Source of the DNA: Cyanothece sp. UBA12306
Lineage (GTDB): Bacteria; Cyanobacteriota; Cyanobacteriia; Cyanobacteriales; Microcystaceae
Direction of reading: 5' to 3'
Assembly: GCA_003448685.1 (NCBI GenBank)
Contig: DLXW01000067.1
Span: 23,193-33,550, forward strand
Length of the DNA stretch: 10,358 nt
Position 1 is the first letter of the stretch. Every line of letters begins with the position of its first letter. Below the pieces are notes generated by a model that saw only the letters and a list, made by a program, of their open reading frames with translations, had not been told where the DNA came from and searched no databases. Shown piece by piece: positions 1 through 6,532 of the stretch. A program made the translations under genes and the position numbers.

Positions 1-236
1 GACCTTAAAATAGTTTATTATTTCATGAAAATTTCATAAATTATATTTTATTTATTTATTTTTAATAAATAGGAACAAAAATAAAAATAACTGAAAATTA
101 TATACTTTCAAACCTTTTAGCTTGAGTTATAGGGGGTTAACCGTGGTGATATTTCCCATTTCTCTGAGCTTTTTCAGAGTTGATCGGGGTATTGATAAAG
201 AATAGTTACAGTTTTTTTTAGGAGTGAATCAAGATT
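1..236. other. AT-rich intergenic region, left edge
   Basis: No gene is supported here. The first ~110 nt are almost purely A/T, with TTTA/ATTT runs and a 10-bp palindrome TTTCATGAAA near 22-31. A hairpin CTCTGA (162-167) / TCAGAG (174-179) with a 6-nt loop lies further in, but no T-tract follows it on the + strand. A purine-rich AGGAG preceded by a T-run occurs at 220-224 and could serve as a ribosome-binding site for the small ORF at 237. The stretch probably contains the promoter for the first gene, but no convincing -35/-10 pair was found. Confidence 0.5.
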
Positions 237-296
237 ATGATATTAACTGGTTTAACTCTATTGACTTATAGCCAACTTTCAAAGATCCATGAGTAA
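237..296 (+). CDS. Possible 19-residue upstream ORF / leader peptide
   Basis: An ATG at 237 opens a 19-codon frame (peptide begins MILTGLTLLTYS) that ends at TAA 294-296. An AGGAG at 220-224 lies 12 nt upstream, a rather long spacing. The stop overlaps the next gene's start in the 8-nt string ATGAGTAA (289-296), so the two frames overlap as in translationally coupled genes. The 289 gene has no clear Shine-Dalgarno of its own, which makes coupling plausible. Nothing in the peptide suggests a function. This could equally be a chance ORF; codon conservation in related genomes would decide. Confidence 0.25.
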   Translation: MILTGLTLLTYSQLSKIHE

Positions 297-483
297 ATAT
301 ACTCGCGTCAGAAACTCACCCTTCGCCTTTCCCTTCATACTCTCATTAGTGATCACCCTAACCGTCTATATTCTCAGAGGAGTATCCATATTAGGTTTCA
401 TCCCTGGGAGTGCAATTCTGATTTTGATAGTAGTCTCAATTGTCTTCGGTATTATCTATATTAAACAAGCAACTCGACGTTGA
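289..483 (+). CDS. Small two-helix membrane protein, function unknown
   Basis: This 64-residue protein has a short basic N-terminus (KYTRVR), two hydrophobic segments at about residues 13-30 and 38-58, a short glycine/proline turn between them (GFIPGS) and a basic C-terminal tail (KQATRR). The pattern fits a hairpin integral membrane protein with both ends in the cytoplasm. I have an impression of similar small proteins in cyanobacteria, with an LRG...F(I/L)PG signature between helices, but no function is known to me. The ATG at 289 is the first possible start after an in-frame TGA at 262-264. No good Shine-Dalgarno precedes it, and an upstream 19-codon ORF overlaps its start. It lies 161 nt from the next rightward gene, so cotranscription is uncertain. 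Confidence 0.65.
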   Translation: MSKYTRVRNSPFAFPFILSLVITLTVYILRGVSILGFIPGSAILILIVVSIVFGIIYIKQATRR

Positions 484-598
484 TGAACTATCCCATCGCT
501 TTCCTTTGATATTTAGATTGATCATCCATAACATGAAATACTGTTAATATAAAGTTCTTAAAGATTGAGATTCTCATCTAGGTACAGCTTAAGTTCAT

Positions 599-620
599 CA
601 TGACATAAAGTATTGTCATG
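599..620. promoter_or_regulatory. Perfect 7-bp dyad upstream of the 645 gene
   Basis: CATGACA (599-605) and TGTCATG (614-620) form a perfect inverted repeat with an 8-nt spacer. The dyad ends 24 nt before the ATG at 645. Half-site spacing and position suit a dimeric repressor operator, or a small hairpin in the 5' leader. The downstream gene encodes a protein with DNA-binding-like domains, so autoregulation is a natural but unproven guess. Confidence 0.4.
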
Positions 621-644
621 CACTTCGATTAATCACCAGAAATT

Positions 645-1538
645 ATGACTGGAAAAGTATTTAATGGCAGTCCAGCTGCCTTTCTCGTCCTGATCCTTCC
701 CCTAGCGGTAGGGATCATTCTCCTGTATAAAGCCTGGCTATGGGTACTAGGAGTAATAAGTCTGATCATTCTTTGGAAATTTTGGGACAAATATCAATGG
801 CAAAAATGGTGTTTTCAACTTAACCCTACTTTTAACGAATTACTTCAAGAGAATCAGGGATGTCTTACACCAATGGATTTGTCCTTAAAAGCCAATCTTT
901 CTGCTGGAAATGCTAAACGATTTCTCCAGAGAAAAGCTGAAGAATACGGAGCTTATCGCAAAGATTTGCCTGAACAAGGACCTGTTTACTACTTCATTAC
1001 AGCTAGTACCCTAGGCAGTATTTTTGATGACAGCGAACCTTCAGCAATTTCGGTTGAGGAAGAAAACATCCAAACTGACGAAAATTACCCTGAAGAAGCT
1101 GAAAAATTCGATAATTCCACCGTCAACACTAATGCTCAAAGTCTTCTCAAAAACTTAGAAACTAACCCAAAATCAGATACTCAGCCAACAACTAGTCCCT
1201 TTGCTCAACTGGCTGAACTTAAAGAAGAGCGACAACAATTGACAGAAACAGAGGAAACACCTATTGGAACAGACTCGTCCTTGGAAACCGACACCATACC
1301 TACCCAATCCCCATCTTCAGATAATTCATTATCATCCGAGAATATGGCCAAACCTAAGGAGAAACTATCTTTAATTCAAGTAGATTTAGCGAAGCGTTTG
1401 GATACCACACCGAGTACTATTGGGAGACGGAAAACTGAATCTAATTTTCCTCAATGGAGTCAAAGTAAAGATCCTGAGGGAATTGCCTGGAAATATCTCC
1501 GTAAATCTCGGGTATTTATTCCAGTAGATACTGATTAG
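645..1538 (+). CDS. Membrane-anchored protein with two HTH-like domains
   Basis: This 297-residue protein begins with two closely spaced hydrophobic segments (about residues 11-28 and 30-46), suggesting an N-terminal membrane hairpin. Residues ~60-118 look like a winged-helix-type fold: a helix, then LTPMDLSLKANLS, a recognition-like helix (NAKRFLQRKAEEYGA) and a YYF beta strand. Residues ~120-235 are an acidic, Ser/Thr/Pro/Gln-rich linker of low complexity. Residues ~240-295 resemble a second HTH (LIQVDLAKRLDTTPSTIGRRK) followed by an aromatic/basic end, KYLRKSRVF. ATG 645 is the first start after an in-frame TAA at 630-632; no Shine-Dalgarno is visible. A perfect dyad lies just upstream. 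I do not recognise a named family. A membrane-tethered DNA- or protein-binding regulator is inferred from architecture only. Confidence 0.75.
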   Translation: MTGKVFNGSPAAFLVLILPLAVGIILLYKAWLWVLGVISLIILWKFWDKYQWQKWCFQLNPTFNELLQENQGCLTPMDLSLKANLSAGNAKRFLQRKAEEYGAYRKDLPEQGPVYYFITASTLGSIFDDSEPSAISVEEENIQTDENYPEEAEKFDNSTVNTNAQSLLKNLETNPKSDTQPTTSPFAQLAELKEERQQLTETEETPIGTDSSLETDTIPTQSPSSDNSLSSENMAKPKEKLSLIQVDLAKRLDTTPSTIGRRKTESNFPQWSQSKDPEGIAWKYLRKSRVFIPVDTD

Positions 1539-1758
1539 AGGTTGTCTTAAAAATTCAAAAATCTTCAGGGATAGGATCTCACTAAATCGATTAAACATAG
1601 CGGTGGGAACCTGCTCCCTAAACTTTTATTAAGATAAATCTAGAGGTATTTACAATTTCTCTATTTCATAACATCCTTAATCTATAGCTTTTCTCGGACT
1701 CATAACAGTTTTCAAGTGGCTGTATCAATATTTGAGTTGAGTTGAGTTTGAAGAGTGT

Positions 1759-1779
1759 GGGAGGGGTGGAGAGGTTGGG
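1759..1779 (+). repeat. G-run cluster, possible weak G-quadruplex
   Basis: Five G-runs of 3, 4, 2, 2 and 3 bases (1759-1761, 1763-1766, 1768-1769, 1773-1774, 1777-1779) are separated by 1-3 nt. They follow three tandem TTGAG units at 1732-1746. In an AT-rich genome this is a strong local composition anomaly. At least a two-tetrad quadruplex is possible on the + strand. Confidence 0.35.
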
Positions 1780-1817
1780 AAGTCTTGAGATTTTAATGTT
1801 TAATCTATACAGATAAA

Positions 1818-1903
1818 AACTGCTATCATGAGGTACACCTAACTCCTGTCTCGAAGCCTCAAAGCGATAACTTCTATACCTCACAAGTATGAGAACTGCT
1901 ATC
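1818..1903. repeat. Direct repeat flanking a 7-bp inverted repeat
   Basis: AACTGCTATC occurs at 1818-1827 and again at 1894-1903. Just inside it, TGAGGTA (1829-1835) is complementary to TACCTCA (1877-1883) with 41 nt between. The set ends 25 nt before the phosphatase ATG, so it would lie in the 5' leader or the promoter. It may be a regulatory RNA structure or paired binding sites; neither is shown. Confidence 0.35.
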
Positions 1904-1928
1904 TAGGATTCCATCTTCTATGTAATTT

Positions 1929-4382
1929 ATGAAGCATCTGAGAAGATCATTAACTACAAAATGGGCAAATCTTTCCCTCAGAGCTAAAATTATTTTAGCT
2001 TTTTTTTCGTTGATGATAATCTCTACCACAACCGTTACTTTCTTGAGTTATAGGGTGATCCGAATTGAACTGACATCTCAAGTGGGTAAAGATTTAGAAA
2101 AACAAGCAAACAAACTCGCTCAACAAGTTGGTGATTTATTAATTAGTCAAGTCAATGAACTAACTTTAATCAGTTTGTCTCAGGTATTTCAAGAAGAATT
2201 AAACACAATTAATAATAGCTATCCTCAAACTCAAGAGGGTATTCAAAAACAAATTAAAAAAAACACTAAATCTTGGCATAATACACAGTACAAAAATCGT
2301 TTATCAGATCGTTATCTCAACAATAAAGTTTCCCGAGAACTGAGACAATATCAAACTCATTTTCCTAATAATACTCAACTTTTTGTCACCGATAAATATG
2401 GTGCAGTAGCAGGCACAACCAGTCTTATTTTGGATTATAACCAACAGAAAAAATTATGGTGGGAACAAGGTTGGAATAATGGAAAAGGAGCTATCTATAT
2501 TGGTCAACCGGAATACGATCAAGAAAGTTTATTTTTATCTATTGATATTGCTATTCCAATCTATCAACGAATCCAAAATAATGTACCAGAAGTTATTGGG
2601 ATGATTCATACTACTTATAAAATAAGTAACGCATTATTGCCCTTATTAAAAAATATAAATTTAGGAAAAACTGGTAAAGCTCGTTTATTTATTTCAGCCA
2701 AAGAATATTTATCAATTGATAATTTAATCAAAGAATATAATACAGAATTAACCAAATTTATTAATTCATTAGCGAGTTATCAAGAGTTTAACTATCAAGG
2801 GAAAAAACGATTTTTCAGTAAAGCATCTGTTCAACCAAAAAATTACCAACTTCCTGTCTTGAATGATTTACCTTGGGTAGTGATTATTTATCAAGATAGT
2901 GCTGAGATTCTTAAACCCCTGATTATTGCCCGACAAACCATTATGATGGTGGCCTTAGGAACTTTAGTCGTAGCAGGTATTTTAGCATCATTTATTGAAA
3001 GATTGATTAGCGCTCCCATTCGAATATTAACTCAGATGACTCAGCGGATCGCGTCAGGAGATTTGGATTATGAAATAGAGATCAAACAAAAAGATGAAAT
3101 TGGATTATTAGCATCCAACTTTAACATAATGGTCGAATCCTTAAAAATATACTTTGCCAAACTGAGAAAATCTTTAAAAGAATTATCAGATATGAAATAT
3201 GCTTTAGATCAATCTGTTTTGGTAACAGTGATGGAACCTAATGGAAAAATAACCTATGTTAATGATAAATTTTGTGAAATATCTCAGTATTCTCGAGAAG
3301 AAATGATTGGCAATAATTATCGTTTTTTCAAATCCCGTTATCATAGTGCCGAATTTTACCAAGATATTTGGGACACTTTAAATTGTGGGCAAACTTGGCG
3401 CGGAGAGATCAAAAATGAAGCAAAAGATGGATCATATTATTGGGTAGATAGTACCATGGTTCCCTTTATTGATGAACATGGTAAACCCTTTCAATACTTA
3501 GCCATTCGTTATGAAATTACAGCCCGTAAGGAGTTTGAAAAATCCCTATCCCAAAAAGTGAAAGAACGCACAGAACAACTAGCTAAAGCTAATCAAGAAA
3601 TTACCCAACTCAATCAACAACTTCAAGTCGAAAACTTAAGAATGAGCGCTCAATTGAATGTTGCTAAAGAGATCCAACAGATGGTTTTACCAAAACCAGA
3701 AGAATTAGAAGCAATTCCAGGATTAGAATTAGCCGGTTTTATGGAACCAGCTGATGAAGTTGGAGGAGATTACTACGATGTCTTGCAAACGGATGATATT
3801 GTTACTATTGGCATCGGAGATGTCACTGGACATGGCTTAGAAAGTGGTATCTTAATGATCATGACTCAAACTGTGGTTCGTACTCTTAAGGAGATTCAAG
3901 AACATGATCCTGTCAAATTTTTAGATACCCTTAACCGTACTCTGTATCGCAATATTGAGCGCATGAACTCTGACCGACATTTAACCCTAGCAATCCTCAA
4001 CTATTCTCAGGGTAAAGTTAGTCTTAGTGGTCAACATGAAGAGATAATTTTAGTCCGCGCCGGAGGAGACTTACAAAGAATTGATACAATGGATTTAGGC
4101 TTTCCCATTGGCTTAGATCATAATATTAGTGCTTTTATTGATCACATTTCCCTCGAACTACAACCTGGGGATGGGGTTGTCCTTTATACTGATGGAATTA
4201 CTGAGGCTAAAGACATTGACAAAAATCATTATGGAATTGAGAAATTGTGCCAAGTCATTCGGGAAAACTGGCATAAATCTGCCCAACAAATTCAGCAGCT
4301 AGTCATACAAGATTTGCGACAACATATTGGAGGGCAGAAAATTTTTGACGATATTACTTTATTTATTTTAAAGCAAAAATGA
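1929..4382 (+). CDS. Membrane sensor PP2C (SpoIIE/RsbU-type) serine phosphatase
   Basis: This 817-residue protein should be a membrane-bound, metal-dependent phosphatase acting on phosphoserine of an STAS partner. Order: TM1 ~21-41; extracytoplasmic CACHE-like sensor ~45-330; TM2 ~334-356; HAMP ~358-410 (SAPIRILTQMTQRIASGDLD); PAS ~425-535 ending in the PAC-like ITARKEFEKSL; coiled coil ~536-580; and PP2C ~585-815. The expected metal-site acidic residues are present in VGGDYYDV (611-618), GIGDVTGHGLESG (628-640), YTDGITEA (753-760) and DDIT (807-810), so the enzyme looks active. An in-frame TAA two codons upstream fixes ATG 1929; no Shine-Dalgarno is visible. The GHKL and STAS genes follow on the same strand. 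It resembles the IcfG/RsbU phosphatase class, and the ligand sensed cannot be read from sequence. Confidence 0.93.
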   Translation: MKHLRRSLTTKWANLSLRAKIILAFFSLMIISTTTVTFLSYRVIRIELTSQVGKDLEKQANKLAQQVGDLLISQVNELTLISLSQVFQEELNTINNSYPQTQEGIQKQIKKNTKSWHNTQYKNRLSDRYLNNKVSRELRQYQTHFPNNTQLFVTDKYGAVAGTTSLILDYNQQKKLWWEQGWNNGKGAIYIGQPEYDQESLFLSIDIAIPIYQRIQNNVPEVIGMIHTTYKISNALLPLLKNINLGKTGKARLFISAKEYLSIDNLIKEYNTELTKFINSLASYQEFNYQGKKRFFSKASVQPKNYQLPVLNDLPWVVIIYQDSAEILKPLIIARQTIMMVALGTLVVAGILASFIERLISAPIRILTQMTQRIASGDLDYEIEIKQKDEIGLLASNFNIMVESLKIYFAKLRKSLKELSDMKYALDQSVLVTVMEPNGKITYVNDKFCEISQYSREEMIGNNYRFFKSRYHSAEFYQDIWDTLNCGQTWRGEIKNEAKDGSYYWVDSTMVPFIDEHGKPFQYLAIRYEITARKEFEKSLSQKVKERTEQLAKANQEITQLNQQLQVENLRMSAQLNVAKEIQQMVLPKPEELEAIPGLELAGFMEPADEVGGDYYDVLQTDDIVTIGIGDVTGHGLESGILMIMTQTVVRTLKEIQEHDPVKFLDTLNRTLYRNIERMNSDRHLTLAILNYSQGKVSLSGQHEEIILVRAGGDLQRIDTMDLGFPIGLDHNISAFIDHISLELQPGDGVVLYTDGITEAKDIDKNHYGIEKLCQVIRENWHKSAQQIQQLVIQDLRQHIGGQKIFDDITLFILKQK

Positions 4383-4390
4383 AGTAAAAT

Positions 4391-4423
4391 TGACTAGATC
4401 AAAGTGTATAATTAATCTAGTTA
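4391..4423 (+). promoter_or_regulatory. Dyad enclosing a TATAAT box, ahead of the GHKL gene
   Basis: ACTAGAT (4393-4399) and ATCTAGT (4415-4421) are a perfect inverted repeat, extendable to 9 bp with one G-U pair. The 15-nt loop contains TATAAT (4407-4412), a consensus -10 box. A TTGACT at 4390-4395 is only 11 nt upstream, too close for a normal -35, so any promoter would rely on the -10 plus an activator. The dyad could be an operator over that promoter, or a hairpin between the phosphatase and GHKL messages. No T-tract follows, so it is not a classical terminator. Confidence 0.35.
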
Positions 4424-4477
4424 GGATCATTTAATAATAGCTAAGGGGATGTCATTGTACTATAAGGTTAACCCGAT

Positions 4478-4561
4478 ATGACTAAAACATTTGGAAGTTA
4501 TATTTCAAATTTTCCTCAGACTAATAATTCTTTGGAACTTATTTTTAATCCAACTTCTAGT
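4478..4561 (+). repeat. Source copy of the 84-nt duplicated segment
   Basis: The first 84 nt of the GHKL gene match 5471-5555 at 72 of 84 aligned bases by hand alignment (about 86%) with one extra base in the other copy. The longest exact shared block is 23 nt. Apart from one shared T just before the start codon, similarity begins at the ATG in both copies, and the sequences upstream are unrelated. Confidence 0.85.
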
Positions 4562-5068
4562 TCGATAAAAAGAATATGGCGTAATAATCGCTTATCTGCT
4601 CATTTTATTGCGGATTATTTTTCTAACTTCCTACCAATTGATGAAAATGATCCGGTTTATAAACAAAAAATTACCAAGAGTAAAGGAGCCGTTAGTTACG
4701 TTACCAACGAACTTTTAGAGAATACTATGAAGTTCTCTGATCCTAATAATCCCTATGATATTAAGTTTGGGGTTCACTTTGTAAGCAATCCAGAATTTAC
4801 CATAACTGTTTTTGCTACCAATGCTATGCCAGCTAAAGATACAGATAAATTCCAAAAATTTATCCAAGAATTATTATCTTGTGATCCTGATCAATTCTAT
4901 GTTAGTCAAATTGAAAAAAGTCTTTTAGATGAGGATGGTGGATCATCGGGGTTGGGTTTATTGACTATGATGACTGATTATGCAGCAAAGCTAGGTTGGA
5001 AATTTGAGGATTATTCAGAAGATCCCCAAATAGTTTTCGTAACAACTATGGTGCAAATTGTACTATAA
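4478..5068 (+). CDS. GHKL-type ATP-binding regulator of a partner-switch module
   Basis: This 196-residue soluble protein carries a Bergerat-fold N-box at 77-86 (NELLENTMKF, with Glu and Asn in the right places) and a glycine-rich G2-like loop at 154-164 (GGSSGLGLLTM). This is the pattern of anti-sigma/RsbW-like kinases. The G1 position reads VFATNAMPAKD (111-121) rather than the usual DxGxG, so it belongs to a divergent branch. I believe it matches the cyanobacterial Slr1658-like regulators, and SiaB-type proteins are a distant comparison; both are recollection, not a search. It lies 95 nt after the phosphatase and 56 nt before the STAS gene, so its likely partner is that STAS protein. A weak AAGG lies 10 nt before ATG 4478. 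The first 84 nt recur in damaged form at 5471-5555. Confidence 0.82.
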   Translation: MTKTFGSYISNFPQTNNSLELIFNPTSSSIKRIWRNNRLSAHFIADYFSNFLPIDENDPVYKQKITKSKGAVSYVTNELLENTMKFSDPNNPYDIKFGVHFVSNPEFTITVFATNAMPAKDTDKFQKFIQELLSCDPDQFYVSQIEKSLLDEDGGSSGLGLLTMMTDYAAKLGWKFEDYSEDPQIVFVTTMVQIVL

Positions 5069-5124
5069 TAACCTATTGTTAATAAGTTTGTCCAATCTGT
5101 TTTAAAAAGTAAAGGGTAAGAACA

Positions 5125-5478
5125 ATGGATGTCACAGAAATTAAAGGTGATGATTATACAATAGAATATGATCCCGAATCGGTAATCATCAAATTTGACG
5201 GAGAACTCGCCTTAGGAGGACCAAAAGATTATAAACCAATTACCGATTTTATGAATACTATTGTTGAAGAGAAACCAGAAAAGATCACCCTTGATGTGAG
5301 AAAGCTAAACTTTCTTAATAGTTCTGGGATTAGTATGTTATCCAAATTTGCTATTAGTTTTCGCCGCAATGAAGATACTGATTTAATCGTTTTAGGTTCT
5401 AAGAAAGTTCCTTGGCAAAACAAATCATTAAAGAATTTGGAAAAATTACTGCCTAAACTCCAATTAATCTATGACTAA
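5125..5478 (+). CDS. STAS-domain anti-sigma-factor-antagonist-like protein
   Basis: This 117-residue protein is a single STAS domain of normal length for SpoIIAA/RsbV-type switches. It has an N-terminal strand pair (YTIEYDPESVIIKFDGELA), a helix ~35-49, the strand KITLDVRKLNFL and then NSSGISMLSKF (65-75). Ser66 aligns with the serine phosphorylated in SpoIIAA. The canonical Asp before the serines is Asn here. The expected cycle is that the GHKL protein binds or phosphorylates it and the PP2C phosphatase at 1929 removes the phosphate. I believe it corresponds to the cyanobacterial Slr1659-like regulators, from memory. An AAAGGG at 5111-5116 sits 8 nt before ATG 5125. The last codons (TAT GAC TAA) coincide with the start of a damaged copy of the GHKL gene, so the stop codon lies inside that copy. 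Confidence 0.88.
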   Translation: MDVTEIKGDDYTIEYDPESVIIKFDGELALGGPKDYKPITDFMNTIVEEKPEKITLDVRKLNFLNSSGISMLSKFAISFRRNEDTDLIVLGSKKVPWQNKSLKNLEKLLPKLQLIYD

Positions 5479-5555
5479 AATATTGGGAAGTTATCTTCTA
5501 AAATTTTCCTCAGACTAATAATTTTTGGGAACTTGTTTTTCAACTAAATTCTAGT
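5471..5555 (+). pseudogene. Decayed 5' fragment of a second GHKL gene copy
   Basis: Starting at ATG 5471, inside the last codons of the STAS gene, the sequence repeats the first 84 nt of the 4478 gene with 12 substitutions and one inserted base (at about 5500). The insertion shifts the frame, so reading from ATG 5471 gives only about 15 codons (MTKILGSYLLKFSSD) before a stop. Substitutions fall at all codon positions, as expected for a sequence no longer under coding selection. Clear similarity ends at 5555; a patchy match (ATAAAAA, TATGG) may continue to about 5576, into the end of the convergent M23 gene. The rest of the gene is absent. Confidence 0.8.
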
Positions 5556-5571
5556 GCATAAAAAAAACTGA

Positions 5572-6528
5572 TTATGGTTGGGGCAAATGAGTTGTCGGAT
5601 CTTGAGCAACCCAACCCACAGGAAACTTATAACGAACTTCAAAATGTAAATGGGATTCTCCGATATCGGGTAGGCCAGTATTACCTACATAACCAACTAC
5701 ATCTCCTGGTTGAACAGTTTGCCCCATTTTTGCTTTAAATCGGCTTAAGTGAGCGTAGCGAGTTTGTCTACCATTACCATGATCAACTACTACCAAAAAG
5801 CCATAGGTTCCTTCTTGGGCAGCAAATACCACCTGACCCCCATCAGCAGCCACTACAGGAGTTCCAATTTCAGCCAATAAATCGATTCCTCCATGAAAAA
5901 AGGATTGTCCTGTTGTCGGATTAATTTGCCATCCATAGGACAAACCTACCTTTGCCCTTAAAGGTAAAGGATATCCTTGAAGTCCTGTATAGTTATCCCG
6001 CCTAATTTTCTCCCCAATTTGCCAATTAACCCCAGGAATAAAGACCACCTTGGGAGTTTTGACACAGCCATTGATTTCAAACAAAACATCAGCGCGAATA
6101 CCATAAGCTATAGCTAAATCATTCCAGGTTCCTCCCTTGGGAACTGTGACCCGAATACCATTAAAAGGAGGAATCAGGATTTCTTGCCCAACTCGCACCG
6201 AACCCCCCTTTAAATTAGGATTTAGTCGAATTAAGGTTTCTGGAAGTAGATTATAACCTTGGGCAATACTAGCTAGTGTTTCCCCTGAAACCACTCGATG
6301 ACTTTTGAGGCGAGACAAAACAGGGGCTTGACAAAGGGAAGAAGAAGGATTTTGGGCGATGTTAACAGCAGAAAAAATTGATTTCTGGCACAAATCTTGG
6401 CAAGAGATGGCTATTGGGGATTTATGAGTTAAGAGTCTATTTTCTGCCCGAACAAATTCCCGATTCTCGACTTCTGCAACAAGTCTACTCAAAGAGACAA
6501 CAAGGGTCAATAAAAATTCACTACTCAC
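5572..6528 (-). CDS. LysM-containing M23 family metallopeptidase
   Basis: This 318-residue protein probably acts in the periplasm on peptidoglycan cross-links or as a cell-wall hydrolase regulator. Two LysM-like modules, at 77-120 (HRVVSGETLASIAQGY...VRVGQEILIP) and ~125-166, bind glycan. A C-terminal M23/LytM domain at ~190-312 has all expected residues: H212 and D216 (HGGID), H260 (YAHLS), and H293/H295 (HLHFEV). It therefore looks catalytically competent. The N-terminus is hydrophobic (FLLTLVVSL) but lacks the usual basic n-region, so export is likely but the signal is atypical. The GTG at 6528 is the first start codon after the upstream in-frame stop, has no Shine-Dalgarno, and sits 4 nt after the hom stop, suggesting coupled translation. 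On its mRNA a run of eight U follows the stop, without an obvious stem. Confidence 0.9.
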   Translation of the reverse strand: MSSEFLLTLVVSLSRLVAEVENREFVRAENRLLTHKSPIAISCQDLCQKSIFSAVNIAQNPSSSLCQAPVLSRLKSHRVVSGETLASIAQGYNLLPETLIRLNPNLKGGSVRVGQEILIPPFNGIRVTVPKGGTWNDLAIAYGIRADVLFEINGCVKTPKVVFIPGVNWQIGEKIRRDNYTGLQGYPLPLRAKVGLSYGWQINPTTGQSFFHGGIDLLAEIGTPVVAADGGQVVFAAQEGTYGFLVVVDHGNGRQTRYAHLSRFKAKMGQTVQPGDVVGYVGNTGLPDIGESHLHFEVRYKFPVGWVAQDPTTHLPQP

Positions 6529-6532
6529 AGAT

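Larger units (their letters stand above)
1539..1928. other. 390-nt non-coding leader region before the phosphatase gene
   Basis: No convincing gene is present. Visible structure, left to right: a weak GGGA/TCCC hairpin with a 6-nt loop near 1606-1620 followed by a moderately T-rich stretch (possible weak end for the 645 gene); three tandem TTGAG units (1732-1746); a G-run cluster (1759-1779); and a repeat/dyad group at 1818-1903. A leftward 72-codon frame at 1666-1884 has no recognisable protein features and is treated as spurious. The phosphatase promoter probably lies here, but no clear -35/-10 pair was found. Confidence 0.5.

Noticed and set aside
135..142. GGTTAACC palindrome, also present at 4466-4473
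   Set aside because: Two copies of an 8-mer in 10 kb with no shared flanks are compatible with chance.
162..179. CTCTGA/TCAGAG hairpin
   Set aside because: Six-bp stem with no following T-tract on the + strand and no gene immediately upstream; not supported as a terminator.
1386..1598. Leftward 70-codon frame
   Set aside because: Mostly antisense to the end of the 645 gene, with no recognisable features.
1666..1884. Leftward 72-codon frame in the non-coding region
   Set aside because: No domain, signal peptide or ribosome-binding site; the translation has no protein-like pattern and overlaps the repeats of the phosphatase leader.
4449..4481. Ten-codon frame (MSLYYKVNPI) whose TGA overlaps the GHKL ATG
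   Set aside because: The AAGGGG before it directly abuts the ATG, too close for initiation, and the frame is very short.
5229..5423. Leftward 64-codon frame
   Set aside because: Entirely antisense to the well-supported STAS gene.
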